64,000 nucleotides of DNA from a virus: the IMG/VR virus record IMGVR_UViG_3300042010_000030, positions 28,780-92,779 of that record; one strand, given 5' to 3'. The first letter of the stretch is position 1, and each line of letters begins with the position of its first letter. A program made the position numbers and the translations under genes. A model generated the notes under the pieces. It was not told the origin of the DNA, did not search any database, and saw only the letters and a list, made by a program, of their open reading frames with translations. Positions 30,060-37,885 of the stretch are shown here, piece by piece.

Positions 30060-30347
30060 ATGTTGAAAACGTATGAAGCTGAAGTCTGCATTGACGGTAT
30101 CTGGCACTGTCAGCCTGTTGTCATTCTCAGTGACCTCAAGACAGTTAACATTGAAGCCGAACGTGCGCTGTTCGAAAGCACCAACAAAGTTCCGAACGGT
30201 GTGTTCTGGGCCGGTGATTGCTACAACTTCACTTGTGGCACTGACCAGACAACCTGGATGATGTTCGACAATAAATGGTACGGCTGGCTCAAATGTGCGC
30301 AAGTGCGCGCAAAGCAAGCCGAACAACTCGAAGGAGAAGAAGTATGA
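30060..30347 (+). CDS. small hypothetical protein
   Basis: A 95-residue protein (MLKTYEAEVCIDGIWHCQPV...) with Trp-rich strands (TTWMMFDNKWYGWLKCAQVR). Ribosome site CAAAGGAAACCGAA. It overlaps the next gene by 4 nt (ATGA-type). Function unknown. Confidence 0.67.
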   Translation: MLKTYEAEVCIDGIWHCQPVVILSDLKTVNIEAERALFESTNKVPNGVFWAGDCYNFTCGTDQTTWMMFDNKWYGWLKCAQVRAKQAEQLEGEEV

Positions 30348-30652
30348 CCGCTGTCAACACGTTGGATGATGTAAAACGCGACTACCGTTATGTCTGGGAG
30401 TTCAAAGCCGAATACATTGCCGGCCTATACAAGCGCGATGCCAATTCATGCCTAACACTGTCAAAGGTGATGGGTGTTGACTTCAAAGCTGTGTATCGCC
30501 ACGAAAGTCAACTTACCGGTGAGTTCCATAAAAACAAATGGGATGAAGGTAATGTCGATTGGGACACCGAAACTTTCTACGCTGTCAATCCTAAAGGCAA
30601 GGTTATCGTGTTCTCTAACTCCGAATGGGGTGGTGTGGGGCGCGTGAAGTAA
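30344..30652 (+). CDS. small hypothetical protein
   Basis: A 102-residue protein (MTAVNTLDDVKRDYRYVWEF...). No motif. It overlaps both neighbours by a few bases; GAAGGAGAAGAAGT is a strong ribosome site. Confidence 0.66.
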   Translation: MTAVNTLDDVKRDYRYVWEFKAEYIAGLYKRDANSCLTLSKVMGVDFKAVYRHESQLTGEFHKNKWDEGNVDWDTETFYAVNPKGKVIVFSNSEWGGVGRVK

Positions 30653-30957
30653 TGAGCTGCCCTATTGGTTATATCCTGAGCGTGTCGCAGAAGTATTGCA
30701 CCTACGACAAGAACCAGATCATGCATGCTGTAACCGAAGAGACAGGTGAACTTGCAACTGAAGTCGCCATCGATCTTGGTTACAAAGACCGTGAACCTGG
30801 TCCTGACGGCGTTGTAGGTGAGGCTGTTGACTTGATCATCACCGCAGTCGACATGATGAACGCACAAAAGCCTGGCATTACGGTTGAAGAGATCTATGCC
30901 ATTGTCAACAACAAATGCAACAAGTGGATTGCAAAGGTGGAGAAAGGATTGAAATGA
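30652..30957 (+). CDS. MazG-like nucleotide pyrophosphohydrolase
   Basis: A 101-residue protein with the MazG/all-alpha NTPase pattern: AVTEETGELATEVAI near residue 25 (the EExxE element) and VVGEAVDLIITAVDMM near residue 60 (the E..D element). These enzymes hydrolyse NTPs or dNTPs, and phage versions have been linked to (p)ppGpp or modified-nucleotide pools. Coupled to its neighbours by overlaps. Confidence 0.78.
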   Translation: MSCPIGYILSVSQKYCTYDKNQIMHAVTEETGELATEVAIDLGYKDREPGPDGVVGEAVDLIITAVDMMNAQKPGITVEEIYAIVNNKCNKWIAKVEKGLK

Positions 30958-31442
30958 AACCGTTAATCAAACATCAGACGCAACCATGTACTGTGAGTTG
31001 CGTTGCTACATGCCTGGCAATGTTGGTTGATGAACCTGTACAAGGTTTGATTGACCAGTTCCATGAGAAGTATCGCGCAGGTGCGACTTCGATGGGGCAA
31101 CTGCTGAATGAACTGCAAATCCCTTGTACGTCGTTCGACAGTCTATCCCTACCTACGCTGATCTCCTCTGGTGCGTATCTGGTTAGCGTTCCATCTCTGA
31201 ACATTCAGGGTGGCATGCACCAGATCATCATTGAAGTCACCGAGGATGGTTACTTCGTCAACGATCCTGTCAAAGGCATTGAAGGCAAGTTGTTCTATGG
31301 TCTCCGCGGTGAAACCTTTCCTGTTGAAGGTGAGGTCGAACTGGGTGGCTTCGTTGTCGATGGTTTTATTGACCGTGAATGGTTGGAGGGACGTGATGCG
31401 AGGGTATCGAATCAGCCAAGCGCAACTGAACAAGCTTGTTGA
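30954..31442 (+). CDS. C39-like cysteine peptidase
   Basis: A 162-residue protein with the order of papain-like C39 peptidases: Gln-Cys near the start (QTQPCTVSCVATCLAML), a central GGMHQIIIEVTEDGYF with the likely catalytic His, and NDPVKG with the likely Asn/Asp. C39 enzymes cleave after double-glycine leaders or serve in other peptide cuts. A protein target cannot be inferred. It overlaps the previous gene (ATGA). Confidence 0.68.
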   Translation: MKPLIKHQTQPCTVSCVATCLAMLVDEPVQGLIDQFHEKYRAGATSMGQLLNELQIPCTSFDSLSLPTLISSGAYLVSVPSLNIQGGMHQIIIEVTEDGYFVNDPVKGIEGKLFYGLRGETFPVEGEVELGGFVVDGFIDREWLEGRDARVSNQPSATEQAC

Positions 31443-31590
31443 CTTGGCGACGACTCAGGAAGCGCTGACTATCTTGGACAGCCTACAACTGCTAGAGAAC
31501 CCGTACAGCACGGTACAGCGTCAGCCTGACAAACGTGCATGGCCCGAGACTGTCACAGCGGGTGACGTGCGAAAAGGTAATTTTCCTTAA
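31396..31590 (+). CDS. small basic hypothetical protein
   Basis: A 64-residue protein (MRGYRISQAQLNKLVDLATT...) overlapping the peptidase gene by 47 nt in another frame. GGAGG lies 7 nt upstream of ATG 31396. The sequence begins with a helical segment. Function unknown. Confidence 0.58.
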   Translation: MRGYRISQAQLNKLVDLATTQEALTILDSLQLLENPYSTVQRQPDKRAWPETVTAGDVRKGNFP

Positions 31591-31598
31591 AATAATGC

Positions 31599-31627
31599 TT
31601 GTGGCATTGAGTGATCATCTGTAGAAT
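31599..31627 (+). promoter_or_regulatory. sigma70-type promoter
   Basis: TTGTGG (31599-31604), 17 nt, TAGAAT (31622-31627), upstream of the gene at 31673. Confidence 0.6.
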
Positions 31628-31672
31628 CGTTCTCATAGTGAAGCAACAACTTATCATGAAAGGAGAATCAAG

Positions 31673-31912
31673 ATGGTCTCTCAAGCTCATCAAGTCCTCG
31701 AAAAGACGTTTGAGGCAGCAGGTTTCAAAGGCTCTTGGATCAAAGGCACACTGCATGACGGTGGTGCCATCTTCCTCAACGCGCAAAAGATGTTCCCTAA
31801 TTGCGTTTGGAACAGCGTGTATCAGCAGATTGACTTCAACGACCAAAGCTGCATCGAATACATCGCTCACGCCAACTCAATGTTTGAAGTGACCTACAAG
31901 GCGGTGTGGTAA
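31673..31912 (+). CDS. small hypothetical protein
   Basis: A 79-residue protein (MVSQAHQVLEKTFEAAGFKG...) behind AAAGGAGAATCAAG. Alpha/beta character. First gene of a tightly coupled block to 35450. Function unknown. Confidence 0.67.
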   Translation: MVSQAHQVLEKTFEAAGFKGSWIKGTLHDGGAIFLNAQKMFPNCVWNSVYQQIDFNDQSCIEYIAHANSMFEVTYKAVW

Positions 31913-32073
31913 TGTTCTGGAGCTTCGGTAATTTCCAAGCTGAACAAAAGGTGTGGGCTAAGTCATACGGCCGTTGCAGACACATCACCGATTACAAACT
32001 CCCAAGCGGCTATCGAGCCAAACGCAAACAAAAGCGTAAGGCTCAACGCGTAGCACGGAAGATGAAACCATGA
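31912..32073 (+). CDS. small highly basic protein
   Basis: A 53-residue protein (MFWSFGNFQAEQKVWAKSYG...) ending in a run of basic residues (YRAKRKQKRKAQRVARKMKP). Such charge suggests nucleic-acid or ribosome binding. It overlaps both neighbours (TAATG; ATGA). Confidence 0.6.
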   Translation: MFWSFGNFQAEQKVWAKSYGRCRHITDYKLPSGYRAKRKQKRKAQRVARKMKP

Positions 32074-32303
32074 AACGTTTATTCCTGTTGTGCGCTATTG
32101 CGTCAGTTCTGACTGGTTGCGCAATCACTGAAGAACAACGCATCGACGAAGCCTATGAGTTTTGCGGCTTTCGCGGTTACAAGTACCTGAAGGTCTATCG
32201 TGCGTACGGTGAGATCGATGCAATCTACTGTTCACTCGGTGAAGGTATCCGAGAAGAACCTTTCACTAACCCTCTTGAAAACCTGGATGTGCCTCATGAA
32301 TAG
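32070..32303 (+). CDS. small lipoprotein
   Basis: A 77-residue protein with a signal peptide and lipobox, MKRLFLLCAIASVLTGCAIT; the lipidated Cys is near residue 17. The mature part is about 60 residues. It would sit in the cell envelope during early infection, where phage lipoproteins often block superinfection (inference). Confidence 0.72.
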   Translation: MKRLFLLCAIASVLTGCAITEEQRIDEAYEFCGFRGYKYLKVYRAYGEIDAIYCSLGEGIREEPFTNPLENLDVPHE

Positions 32304-32310
32304 GACAACC

Positions 32311-32565
32311 ATGTTTGCCGTTTGTGACACTTGTGGTGCGACTGCAATGTGTTATGATCTAGGCGAAGACACCCACATTTGCGAAGCTTGCGATTGGGCA
32401 CCAAAGATCGAAGCTGAGCGTAAACAAATGCGAGCAACTATCGCCACGCTGACCAACAACCAAGCATTATTGGTTGAAATGCTCAAGAAGCTTTGGTTCA
32501 TCGTCCCTAACGGTTACAAATCCGAAATCACTGCTAAGCTGTCGGAGATCAAAAATCATGAGTAA
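32311..32565 (+). CDS. zinc-ribbon protein
   Basis: An 84-residue protein with two cysteine pairs, CDTC near residue 5 and CEAC near residue 24, then a helical region. ATG 32311 has AGGA 6 nt upstream; ATG 32296 overlapping the previous stop is an alternative. Binding partner unknown. Confidence 0.66.
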   Translation: MFAVCDTCGATAMCYDLGEDTHICEACDWAPKIEAERKQMRATIATLTNNQALLVEMLKKLWFIVPNGYKSEITAKLSEIKNHE

Positions 32566-32863
32566 GTATTGCAACAGTCTCACCACGATGGGTCACGGCG
32601 AAGGAGCACGTTGTGGTCAACAGTACTACGATGAAATTTACCAGTGTGGTGCGTGCGCCAAGAAAGAATTGAAGCGCTTGCAATCGATTGTAACAGTCGC
32701 TACAATGATCGCTGCCGAGGTAGATCGGTCTGAAGCTGAACTTGGTCGACCATACAAAGAAACCTACGTTCATCCAAGTACTGGTAAAACCGAAGACAAC
32801 GCCCTCACCATCAATATGCGTTTGCTGAACCAGCTGCGCAAAGCTGTTAAGGAACTCAAATGA
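32558..32863 (+). CDS. small cysteine-containing protein
   Basis: A 101-residue protein with likely metal ligands (YC, RCGQQYYDEIYQCGACAKKE) followed by a long helix. It overlaps neighbours by 8 and 4 nt. A zinc-bound N-terminus with a helical tail is the likely shape. Function unknown. Confidence 0.66.
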   Translation: MSKYCNSLTTMGHGEGARCGQQYYDEIYQCGACAKKELKRLQSIVTVATMIAAEVDRSEAELGRPYKETYVHPSTGKTEDNALTINMRLLNQLRKAVKELK

Positions 32864-33084
32864 ACGTCAAACAATATCGTTTGCTGACTGACAGCACGAC
32901 TGAACCAAAGGCCACCAAGGGCACAGTCGTGCAAAAGTGCCGCATGCACGACTACGGTTGCGCCAGTGACGATACTCGAATTACCTGTGTACATCACATC
33001 AGCTTGACACTCGATGTGGATGGTGGCTATCCGTTCTTCACCCACCCATTCAAAGATCTTGAAGAAATCAAGGAAGCCGAATAA
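32860..33084 (+). CDS. small hypothetical protein
   Basis: A 74-residue protein (MNVKQYRLLTDSTTEPKATK...) with CRMHDYGCASDDTRITCVHH in the middle, possibly metal binding. Start and stop overlap the neighbours (ATGA; TAATG). Confidence 0.65.
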   Translation: MNVKQYRLLTDSTTEPKATKGTVVQKCRMHDYGCASDDTRITCVHHISLTLDVDGGYPFFTHPFKDLEEIKEAE

Positions 33085-33284
33085 TGGACGGCTTCGCTGC
33101 ATTCATCCTTGTAATGTTCTTCGTAGGTGGTATCAGCTTTTCTGCGGGCCGCTATACGCCACTTGCTGACGTCAAATCCGATTGTGCCAAGGCAGGTGAA
33201 ACTACCATTCAGGGCACGATCATCAAATGTAAACCTGTCGCTGCCTGGGTTGATGGCAAGCGTGTCGAATTCGTGGAGCAATAA
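33084..33284 (+). CDS. small exported or membrane protein
   Basis: A 66-residue protein with an N-terminal hydrophobic segment (AAFILVMFFVGGISFSAGRY) and two cysteines in the remainder that could form a disulfide. Likely inner-membrane anchored with a periplasmic tail. Confidence 0.65.
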   Translation: MDGFAAFILVMFFVGGISFSAGRYTPLADVKSDCAKAGETTIQGTIIKCKPVAAWVDGKRVEFVEQ

Positions 33285-33286
33285 CT

Positions 33287-33949
33287 GTGGCAAAGACTTG
33301 TAAGAACATGAGCGCATTGGGTGGCTGCCAAATGCATAACCTCCACTGCGGTTATCCAAAGTGCTTGACCGATGATGTAATGCAACCTGCTGTAAAAGAA
33401 CCTGCGAAGAACTATGTACTCATCAATGGCATGCACTTCAGCCACAGTGAAATCCTCGAATGGCGTGAGAAAGAAGTCGCCTACAGGGACCGTCACGCTG
33501 ATGATGTTGCGGTTGATACGTTCGCTCAAGCCATGAAGAACAAGATGGCTCAGATGCGTGAGCGGGGTCGTGGTGGCTGGGATAAGCCGGATGAGTGTAC
33601 TGTGGAATCGCTTATCCAAATGCTGATCGAAAACATCAGTAAAGGTGATCCAGTCGACATCGGCAACTTCGCCATGATGTTGTTCCATCGTGATGTACTT
33701 GCAGTTGACATGGCTAAGGCTTTGATGGATTCATACCTCACCTATCACAAACATATGGAAGCCGCAAAGAGGAAAGCCAAAGACGCGATGGGTATCGTTG
33801 AATTGCCTCGCATCCTGGTTGAACTCTACATCGACATGCAAAACAATGCCAGTCGTTACACTGTCGACCGTCGTATCACAACCGAAGAACGTCTGGTCAA
33901 GTTGCTCGCATATCCTGAAGACCATAAGAAGGTTAGCAATGAGTTCTGA
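33287..33949 (+). CDS. conserved phage protein
   Basis: A 220-residue protein starting at GTG 33287. It has an N-terminal Cys/His-rich segment (CKNMSALGGCQMHNLHCGYP, CL) that could bind zinc, and a middle block RGRGGWDKPDECTVESLIQM then ENISKGDPVDIGNFAMMLFH, which recurs in many phages. The family's role is unknown to me. Confidence 0.7.
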   Translation: MAKTCKNMSALGGCQMHNLHCGYPKCLTDDVMQPAVKEPAKNYVLINGMHFSHSEILEWREKEVAYRDRHADDVAVDTFAQAMKNKMAQMRERGRGGWDKPDECTVESLIQMLIENISKGDPVDIGNFAMMLFHRDVLAVDMAKALMDSYLTYHKHMEAAKRKAKDAMGIVELPRILVELYIDMQNNASRYTVDRRITTEERLVKLLAYPEDHKKVSNEF

Positions 33950-34133
33950 AAATATCTGCATACCTCGTGAACTTGCTGAAAGGCTTACACGGGTATATCC
34001 GAGAAATATCACTGACCCAGTGACAATACGAACAATCCAAATTCAGTCGGCGGCGGCGCATGATGAATTGCGCGCCGTTCTAGCATCAACTGAACATCGG
34101 ACACCAGACATTACTAAAGGAACATCCGAATGA
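33939..34133 (+). CDS. small hypothetical protein
   Basis: A 64-residue protein (MSSENICIPRELAERLTRVY...) overlapping both neighbours. The opening ICIPRELAERL looks like a helix-turn-type small domain. Function unknown. Confidence 0.6.
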   Translation: MSSENICIPRELAERLTRVYPRNITDPVTIRTIQIQSAAAHDELRAVLASTEHRTPDITKGTSE

Positions 34134-34408
34134 AAAAGCTTATCGCACTCGCTGTACTGTCGTTGGCACTGGTTGGCTGTGGCCCAACCCATAACGAAGC
34201 CGCAATCGCCAACAGCTACAACCTGAACTCCCCGATCAAGGTAGGCACGTTGCCTGATGGTCGTGGTGTTTCTCGCGTCATCATCGCCGTTCCTGGTAGC
34301 GTTCATCCACACTATGTCTACTTCGTTGAAGGTGGCGGTACTACAGTCAATCGTGCGGTGTCTGAAGGCAAGACCACTCGCGTTCAAACCAACTCTCTTC
34401 TGGATTGA
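34130..34408 (+). CDS. small lipoprotein
   Basis: A 92-residue protein with a signal peptide and lipobox (MKKLIALAVLSLALVGCGPT; Cys near residue 17). The mature part has strands (IKVGTLPDGRGVSRVIIAVP). AAAGGAACATCCGA is the ribosome site. A second lipoprotein in this block, after 32070. Confidence 0.74.
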   Translation: MKKLIALAVLSLALVGCGPTHNEAAIANSYNLNSPIKVGTLPDGRGVSRVIIAVPGSVHPHYVYFVEGGGTTVNRAVSEGKTTRVQTNSLLD

Positions 34409-34416
34409 AGTCGTTA

Positions 34417-34464
34417 GCGTGGGCGCGAAAAAGCTTGCAAAGCATCAACCCCACGCCATACAAT
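34417..34464 (+). promoter_or_regulatory. promoter with -35 in a hairpin loop
   Basis: GCGTGGG (34417-34423) pairs with CCCACGC (34450-34456). The loop holds TTGCAA (34435-34440); TACAAT (34459-34464) follows after 18 nt. Confidence 0.62.
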
Positions 34465-34497
34465 GGAATCTGAAGACAAACATACTGGAGAATGAAT

Positions 34498-34779
34498 GTG
34501 AAGCTGTCTGAAGCTATTGAACGCGCATTGGTAAAAGGTGTCTATGATGCCTCCAACCCATACATGTGCAACGCGATGTATTCGATGGGTTACCCTAACT
34601 TTGAGGCTGATATTGCCGAGATGCTGGATACAATCAGCCCTGACAATTACACCTTGATTGGTGCTCTGGGCGACGTCTACCCAGATACGTTCGGCAACAT
34701 GAACTACCTCAAAAAGTTTGCATACACTTCCCAGCTGTATTGCTGGTGGGTATTCGATCTCAAGCGTAAGGGACTTTAA
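34498..34779 (+). CDS. small hypothetical protein
   Basis: A 93-residue protein. GTG 34498 has GGAG exactly 7 nt upstream; an ATG at 34492 is too close to it. Sequence VKLSEAIERALVKGVYDASN with Trp-rich end (LYCWWVFDLKRKGL). Unknown function. Confidence 0.64.
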   Translation: MKLSEAIERALVKGVYDASNPYMCNAMYSMGYPNFEADIAEMLDTISPDNYTLIGALGDVYPDTFGNMNYLKKFAYTSQLYCWWVFDLKRKGL

Positions 34780-34781
34780 TC

Positions 34782-35021
34782 ATGGCGTTCAAATCGCAAG
34801 GTAAAACCTGGGGTGAAGTCTACGAACCAAAGGCACCGTTGCCAGGTAAAGGCCTTGAAGGTCAGAACTGCAATGTCACCCAATGCCAGAAGCCGAACAG
34901 CGCGCATCACTTCAACACTGTGATGAAAGCTTGGTACTGCCTTGAGTGTGCAGAGAAGATCGAATACTGGGCTAACAAAGACGGCAATTCGTTTTACGAA
35001 GGTGTGGTAGGGAGACGATAA
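34782..35021 (+). CDS. small cysteine-rich protein
   Basis: A 79-residue protein with NCNVTQC, then AWYCLECAEKIEYW, a four-cysteine pattern that could bind one zinc. It starts 2 nt after the previous stop and overlaps the next gene by 1 nt. Confidence 0.66.
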   Translation: MAFKSQGKTWGEVYEPKAPLPGKGLEGQNCNVTQCQKPNSAHHFNTVMKAWYCLECAEKIEYWANKDGNSFYEGVVGRR

Positions 35022-35242
35022 TGGCTATTCATGAACATGATTGCGATGTGTGCATCAGCCTGGGTGAATTCAACGGTGAAGACTTGTACTTTCACCCTGG
35101 CAAGCACTGGACGTTGATCAGTCGCTACGGTCCTCATGGTGAATACTGCTCTGGTAGTCATGTCACCAAATACCCGCAAATGGCTGAAGCCCGTCGCCGT
35201 GCAGTTGAACGTGGTTTCATCACAGCAGACCAAGAGAACTGA
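35021..35242 (+). CDS. small Cys/His protein
   Basis: A 73-residue protein (MAIHEHDCDVCISLGEFNGE...) with HDCDVC and further His residues, another possible metal-binding small protein. Coupled to neighbours. Confidence 0.64.
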   Translation: MAIHEHDCDVCISLGEFNGEDLYFHPGKHWTLISRYGPHGEYCSGSHVTKYPQMAEARRRAVERGFITADQEN

Positions 35243-35243
35243 T

Positions 35244-35450
35244 ATGACCAAAGAAGAGTTTGAAGTCGACCTGATCAAGGTAGCCAACATTCAACGCAAT
35301 GCTGGCTGGAGCGACTACAGCATCAATTCCTACGCCGAGGAGATTCGATTCATCTTTGGTGATGGCGAAGGTGTCCTCATGATCGGTGCAGGGCTTGCGC
35401 AAAACAACTCACGTCATGGCGTCAAAGAACGCGTGGTAAAAAGTATCTAA
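35244..35450 (+). CDS. small hypothetical protein
   Basis: A 68-residue protein (MTKEEFEVDLIKVANIQRNA...) that starts 1 nt after the previous stop. Mostly helical, with IGAGLAQNNSRHG at the end. Function unknown. Confidence 0.62.
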   Translation: MTKEEFEVDLIKVANIQRNAGWSDYSINSYAEEIRFIFGDGEGVLMIGAGLAQNNSRHGVKERVVKSI

Positions 35451-35459
35451 AATTTGTTG

Positions 35460-35522
35460 TTTACAATACGATTGGATCCGTCGTATACTGCGCATGTGAG
35501 GTAATAACTAATAACATGCGCA
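35460..35522 (+). promoter_or_regulatory. promoter with two hairpins
   Basis: TTTACA (35460-35465), 18 nt, TATACT (35484-35489). ATACGA/TCGTAT pair across the spacer, and TGCGCATGT (35489-35497) / ACATGCGCA (35514-35522) form a perfect 9-bp hairpin just before the ribosome site AGGAGC. Confidence 0.65.
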
Positions 35523-35534
35523 GGAGCACATCAC

Positions 35535-35924
35535 ATGCCGTTCTGGATTCCATCTCGCGAAGATATCGCACTCATCAAGCAGGCCGCCAGCACTGAAACT
35601 GGTTTAGCTGCTGGTCGCTTGATCCTCGAACCTGGTGCACGCTTCAACATCGACGACGAAAATGTTGAACGTAACATCAACATCGCCCTCGTTACCAAGT
35701 GTGCTGACGACAGTTGGGATGATACTGATCTTGACAGCCCATACGATCTCACTGAGTTCAAACGCGGCGTGACCTTGACTGACAACGGAGCGGCCATCGT
35801 TGACTTCTACGTCAGCAACAAAGACGGCCTACACGGTAACGTCACGGTCTACTACAGCGACAACAAAATTCAAAAGATTGCAGGTTACCGTGCCAATGGC
35901 CGTCTCCTGTATCAAGCACGGTAA
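35535..35924 (+). CDS. hypothetical protein
   Basis: A 129-residue acidic protein (MPFWIPSREDIALIKQAAST...) with a beta-rich C-terminus (GAAIVDFYVSNKDGLHGNVT). Single gene behind the double-hairpin promoter. No family recognised. Confidence 0.68.
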   Translation: MPFWIPSREDIALIKQAASTETGLAAGRLILEPGARFNIDDENVERNINIALVTKCADDSWDDTDLDSPYDLTEFKRGVTLTDNGAAIVDFYVSNKDGLHGNVTVYYSDNKIQKIAGYRANGRLLYQAR

Positions 35925-36006
35925 AGGTTGACATGTGGCCGAAAAGGTCACATGCTGCAAATGCAACACCAATGAAGTATCAATTAAATCATAGAGGTAT
36001 CAAATC

Positions 36007-36390
36007 ATGTGCAATGTCCGTGTAGCAGTACTGACAATCACCACCGAAGCGCAAGTCCGCGCAATGTTCCTTCTCGCAAACATCGACGTTATCGCAGTCG
36101 AATCGATTGACAACGAGTATTCGCCAAGTCTCATCGATACGCTGCCGTGGTGGAAGGTGCAAACGCCGTTCGGTATGATCAAGCTGGGCAATCGCAAACG
36201 CGTTATCAGCATCGATTGGACTGACACTGACGTTCGTCATGTCGTCACTGAAGATCATGTGACCAAGACCGATTGCATCGTGCACGCCTGGTCTGTCGGT
36301 AAAGCGGTAAATTACTTGACAGAGGTGCAACGCTTCGTTACCATTCGTGCATCGGGTGCTACTGAAGCGACCGAAACCGACGAAGAGTAA
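36007..36390 (+). CDS. hypothetical protein
   Basis: A 127-residue protein (MCNVRVAVLTITTEAQVRAM...) with an alpha/beta N-terminus (VRAMFLLANIDVIAVESIDN) and an acidic tail. Leader TAGAGGTATCAAATC. Function unknown. Confidence 0.67.
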   Translation: MCNVRVAVLTITTEAQVRAMFLLANIDVIAVESIDNEYSPSLIDTLPWWKVQTPFGMIKLGNRKRVISIDWTDTDVRHVVTEDHVTKTDCIVHAWSVGKAVNYLTEVQRFVTIRASGATEATETDEE

Positions 36391-36396
36391 ACCAAC

Positions 36397-36633
36397 ATGA
36401 TCACTCAGACCTCACTCATGCACCCCTCGACACTGACCAAGCTGCGCGCTGCAATTGCAGACGCTGAGCAGAAAGCAGCGGTAGACCCTACAGGTGTCGT
36501 TGTTGTCGATGTGTACAACAGCAAGGGAACGCATATGATGAGCGTCTGCGGGATCAGAAACCGCCCTTACAGGGTCTGCGATGATGCAGGTATTGACATC
36601 ACAGATCTTGTTCAACACGCTCTTTCAAAATAA
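36397..36633 (+). CDS. small hypothetical protein
   Basis: A 78-residue protein (MITQTSLMHPSTLTKLRAAI...) 6 nt after the previous stop. A helix then strands (GVVVVDVYNSKGTHMMSVCG). Unknown. Confidence 0.62.
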   Translation: MITQTSLMHPSTLTKLRAAIADAEQKAAVDPTGVVVVDVYNSKGTHMMSVCGIRNRPYRVCDDAGIDITDLVQHALSK

Positions 36634-36654
36634 AACGTGAAGGTAAACTATATC

Positions 36655-36987
36655 ATGCGACCACCAATTCAAATTACCGACATTCTCTTGAACGCTCAAG
36701 AGATACATTCAAATCATCCCGATACGTTCTATGCACCATCGCAAGAAGAATTGGCGACCATTAAACGGGGCGACAATGTCAAGATCGGTGCTGTTCTTGA
36801 TTATGAGGTGTGTGACGCTTCTGCTGAACGCTTCTGGGTTCTGGTCAACGACGTTACAGATACATCGATCATCGGCGTAGTGAACAATGACCTGCTGTTC
36901 ACCCAGTCACACAATCTCAAAGATGGTGACCATGTTCAGTTCGATTTCTGTGCAGTCATGGACATCATTAGCGCTGAACCAAAATAA
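36655..36987 (+). CDS. DUF2314-like protein
   Basis: A 110-residue protein. IKRGDNVKIGAVLDYEVCDA then ERFWVLVNDVTDTSIIGVVN and NLKDGDHVQFDF follow the general pattern of DUF2314 (GD.VK, ERMWV, GxLdNdP), a small beta-barrel-like family of unknown function. The leader is AACGTGAAGGTAAACTATATC. Confidence 0.6.
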   Translation: MRPPIQITDILLNAQEIHSNHPDTFYAPSQEELATIKRGDNVKIGAVLDYEVCDASAERFWVLVNDVTDTSIIGVVNNDLLFTQSHNLKDGDHVQFDFCAVMDIISAEPK

Positions 36988-36990
36988 TGG

Positions 36991-37026
36991 TTGACAGTGT
37001 GAGTCGACTGCACCATAATCGACTCA
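36991..37026 (+). promoter_or_regulatory. promoter with -10 in a hairpin loop
   Basis: TTGACA (36991-36996), 17 nt, CATAAT (37014-37019). TGAGTCGA (37000-37007) pairs perfectly with TCGACTCA (37019-37026), placing the -10 at the loop edge. Confidence 0.75.
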
Positions 37027-37060
37027 TGAGTTAACAAATACATTATTCGGAGCATCAGTC

Positions 37061-37876
37061 ATGTCGAATTTCATCCCTTCTCTGTATATCGGTATAGGCG
37101 AAACCGGCGCACTGTTCACCCTGCGTGAAACCTACGAACACGTTCACTACGGTCGCGAAGGTGTTGAGCGTAGCGTTCGTTCGTTTCACCACTTCAACCT
37201 GTCGCAAGACCCTGACGAAGCGATTGCCAAAGCTCAAGCGTACTCTGAGCAGATGGGCGTCAAACTGTCTACGACTCGTGAACAGCTGGTCAGCGAGATG
37301 CGTGAAATCAAGCGCGCCACTGCTGAACAGATGAATGAACGTCGTATCAAAGAAGAACAGCGTCAGGCCGAGTGGGATGCTCAACGTGAAGCATGGAACA
37401 AAGAACGCGATGAGAAAATCGCTAGCGGTATCTTCACTTTCGGCCCATTCGCTGGTAAGAGGTTCGAGGAAGCACCACGCGGTTATCTGACTTGGTTGAT
37501 GGATAAAGTCAACGAGTTCGAAGCTGACTCAGTGATCCACAAGACTGCTGTTGCCATTCTTCGTCTTGTACCACACCTCGCTCTGCCAAAACCAGACAAG
37601 ACTGCAATCGTCGGTCAACCTAAACAACGTCTCACATTCGATGTCACTGTTGTTGGTTCGCGGCATTTCGTGCGTGAAGGTTTCGGTTACGGCGGCCCTG
37701 AGGTGTGCTACGTGACTACGATGATCGACAAAGCTACCAACGCATGCTTGGTCGTCTTCAGTGGGGCATTCAGCCCTGAAGAGGGCGACGAATTGAAAAT
37801 CAAAGCCACTGTGAAGTCTCACGACGAATACAAGGGTCAAGCACAAACAATCGTTCAGCGCGTGACAGTGCTGTAA
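37061..37876 (+). CDS. coiled-coil protein with a DUF3820-like segment
   Basis: A 271-residue protein in three parts: an alpha/beta N-terminus, a charged coiled-coil (residues about 95-130, REIKRATAEQMNERRIKEEQ), and FTFGPFAGKRFEEAPRGYLT then WLMDK, which resembles DUF3820 (GKxFxEVPxDYLxWLL), a short module often attached to exonucleases. The C-terminal 85 residues look like an OB-type beta domain (FDVTVVGSRHFVREGFGYGG). Possibly a DNA- or RNA-handling early protein. Confidence 0.66.
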   Translation: MSNFIPSLYIGIGETGALFTLRETYEHVHYGREGVERSVRSFHHFNLSQDPDEAIAKAQAYSEQMGVKLSTTREQLVSEMREIKRATAEQMNERRIKEEQRQAEWDAQREAWNKERDEKIASGIFTFGPFAGKRFEEAPRGYLTWLMDKVNEFEADSVIHKTAVAILRLVPHLALPKPDKTAIVGQPKQRLTFDVTVVGSRHFVREGFGYGGPEVCYVTTMIDKATNACLVVFSGAFSPEEGDELKIKATVKSHDEYKGQAQTIVQRVTVL

Positions 37877-37885
37877 GGGGATAAC

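Noticed and set aside
30954-31442. C39-like peptidase as part of a bacteriocin exporter
   Set aside because: No ABC transporter or leader peptide gene is nearby; the protein is a stand-alone domain.
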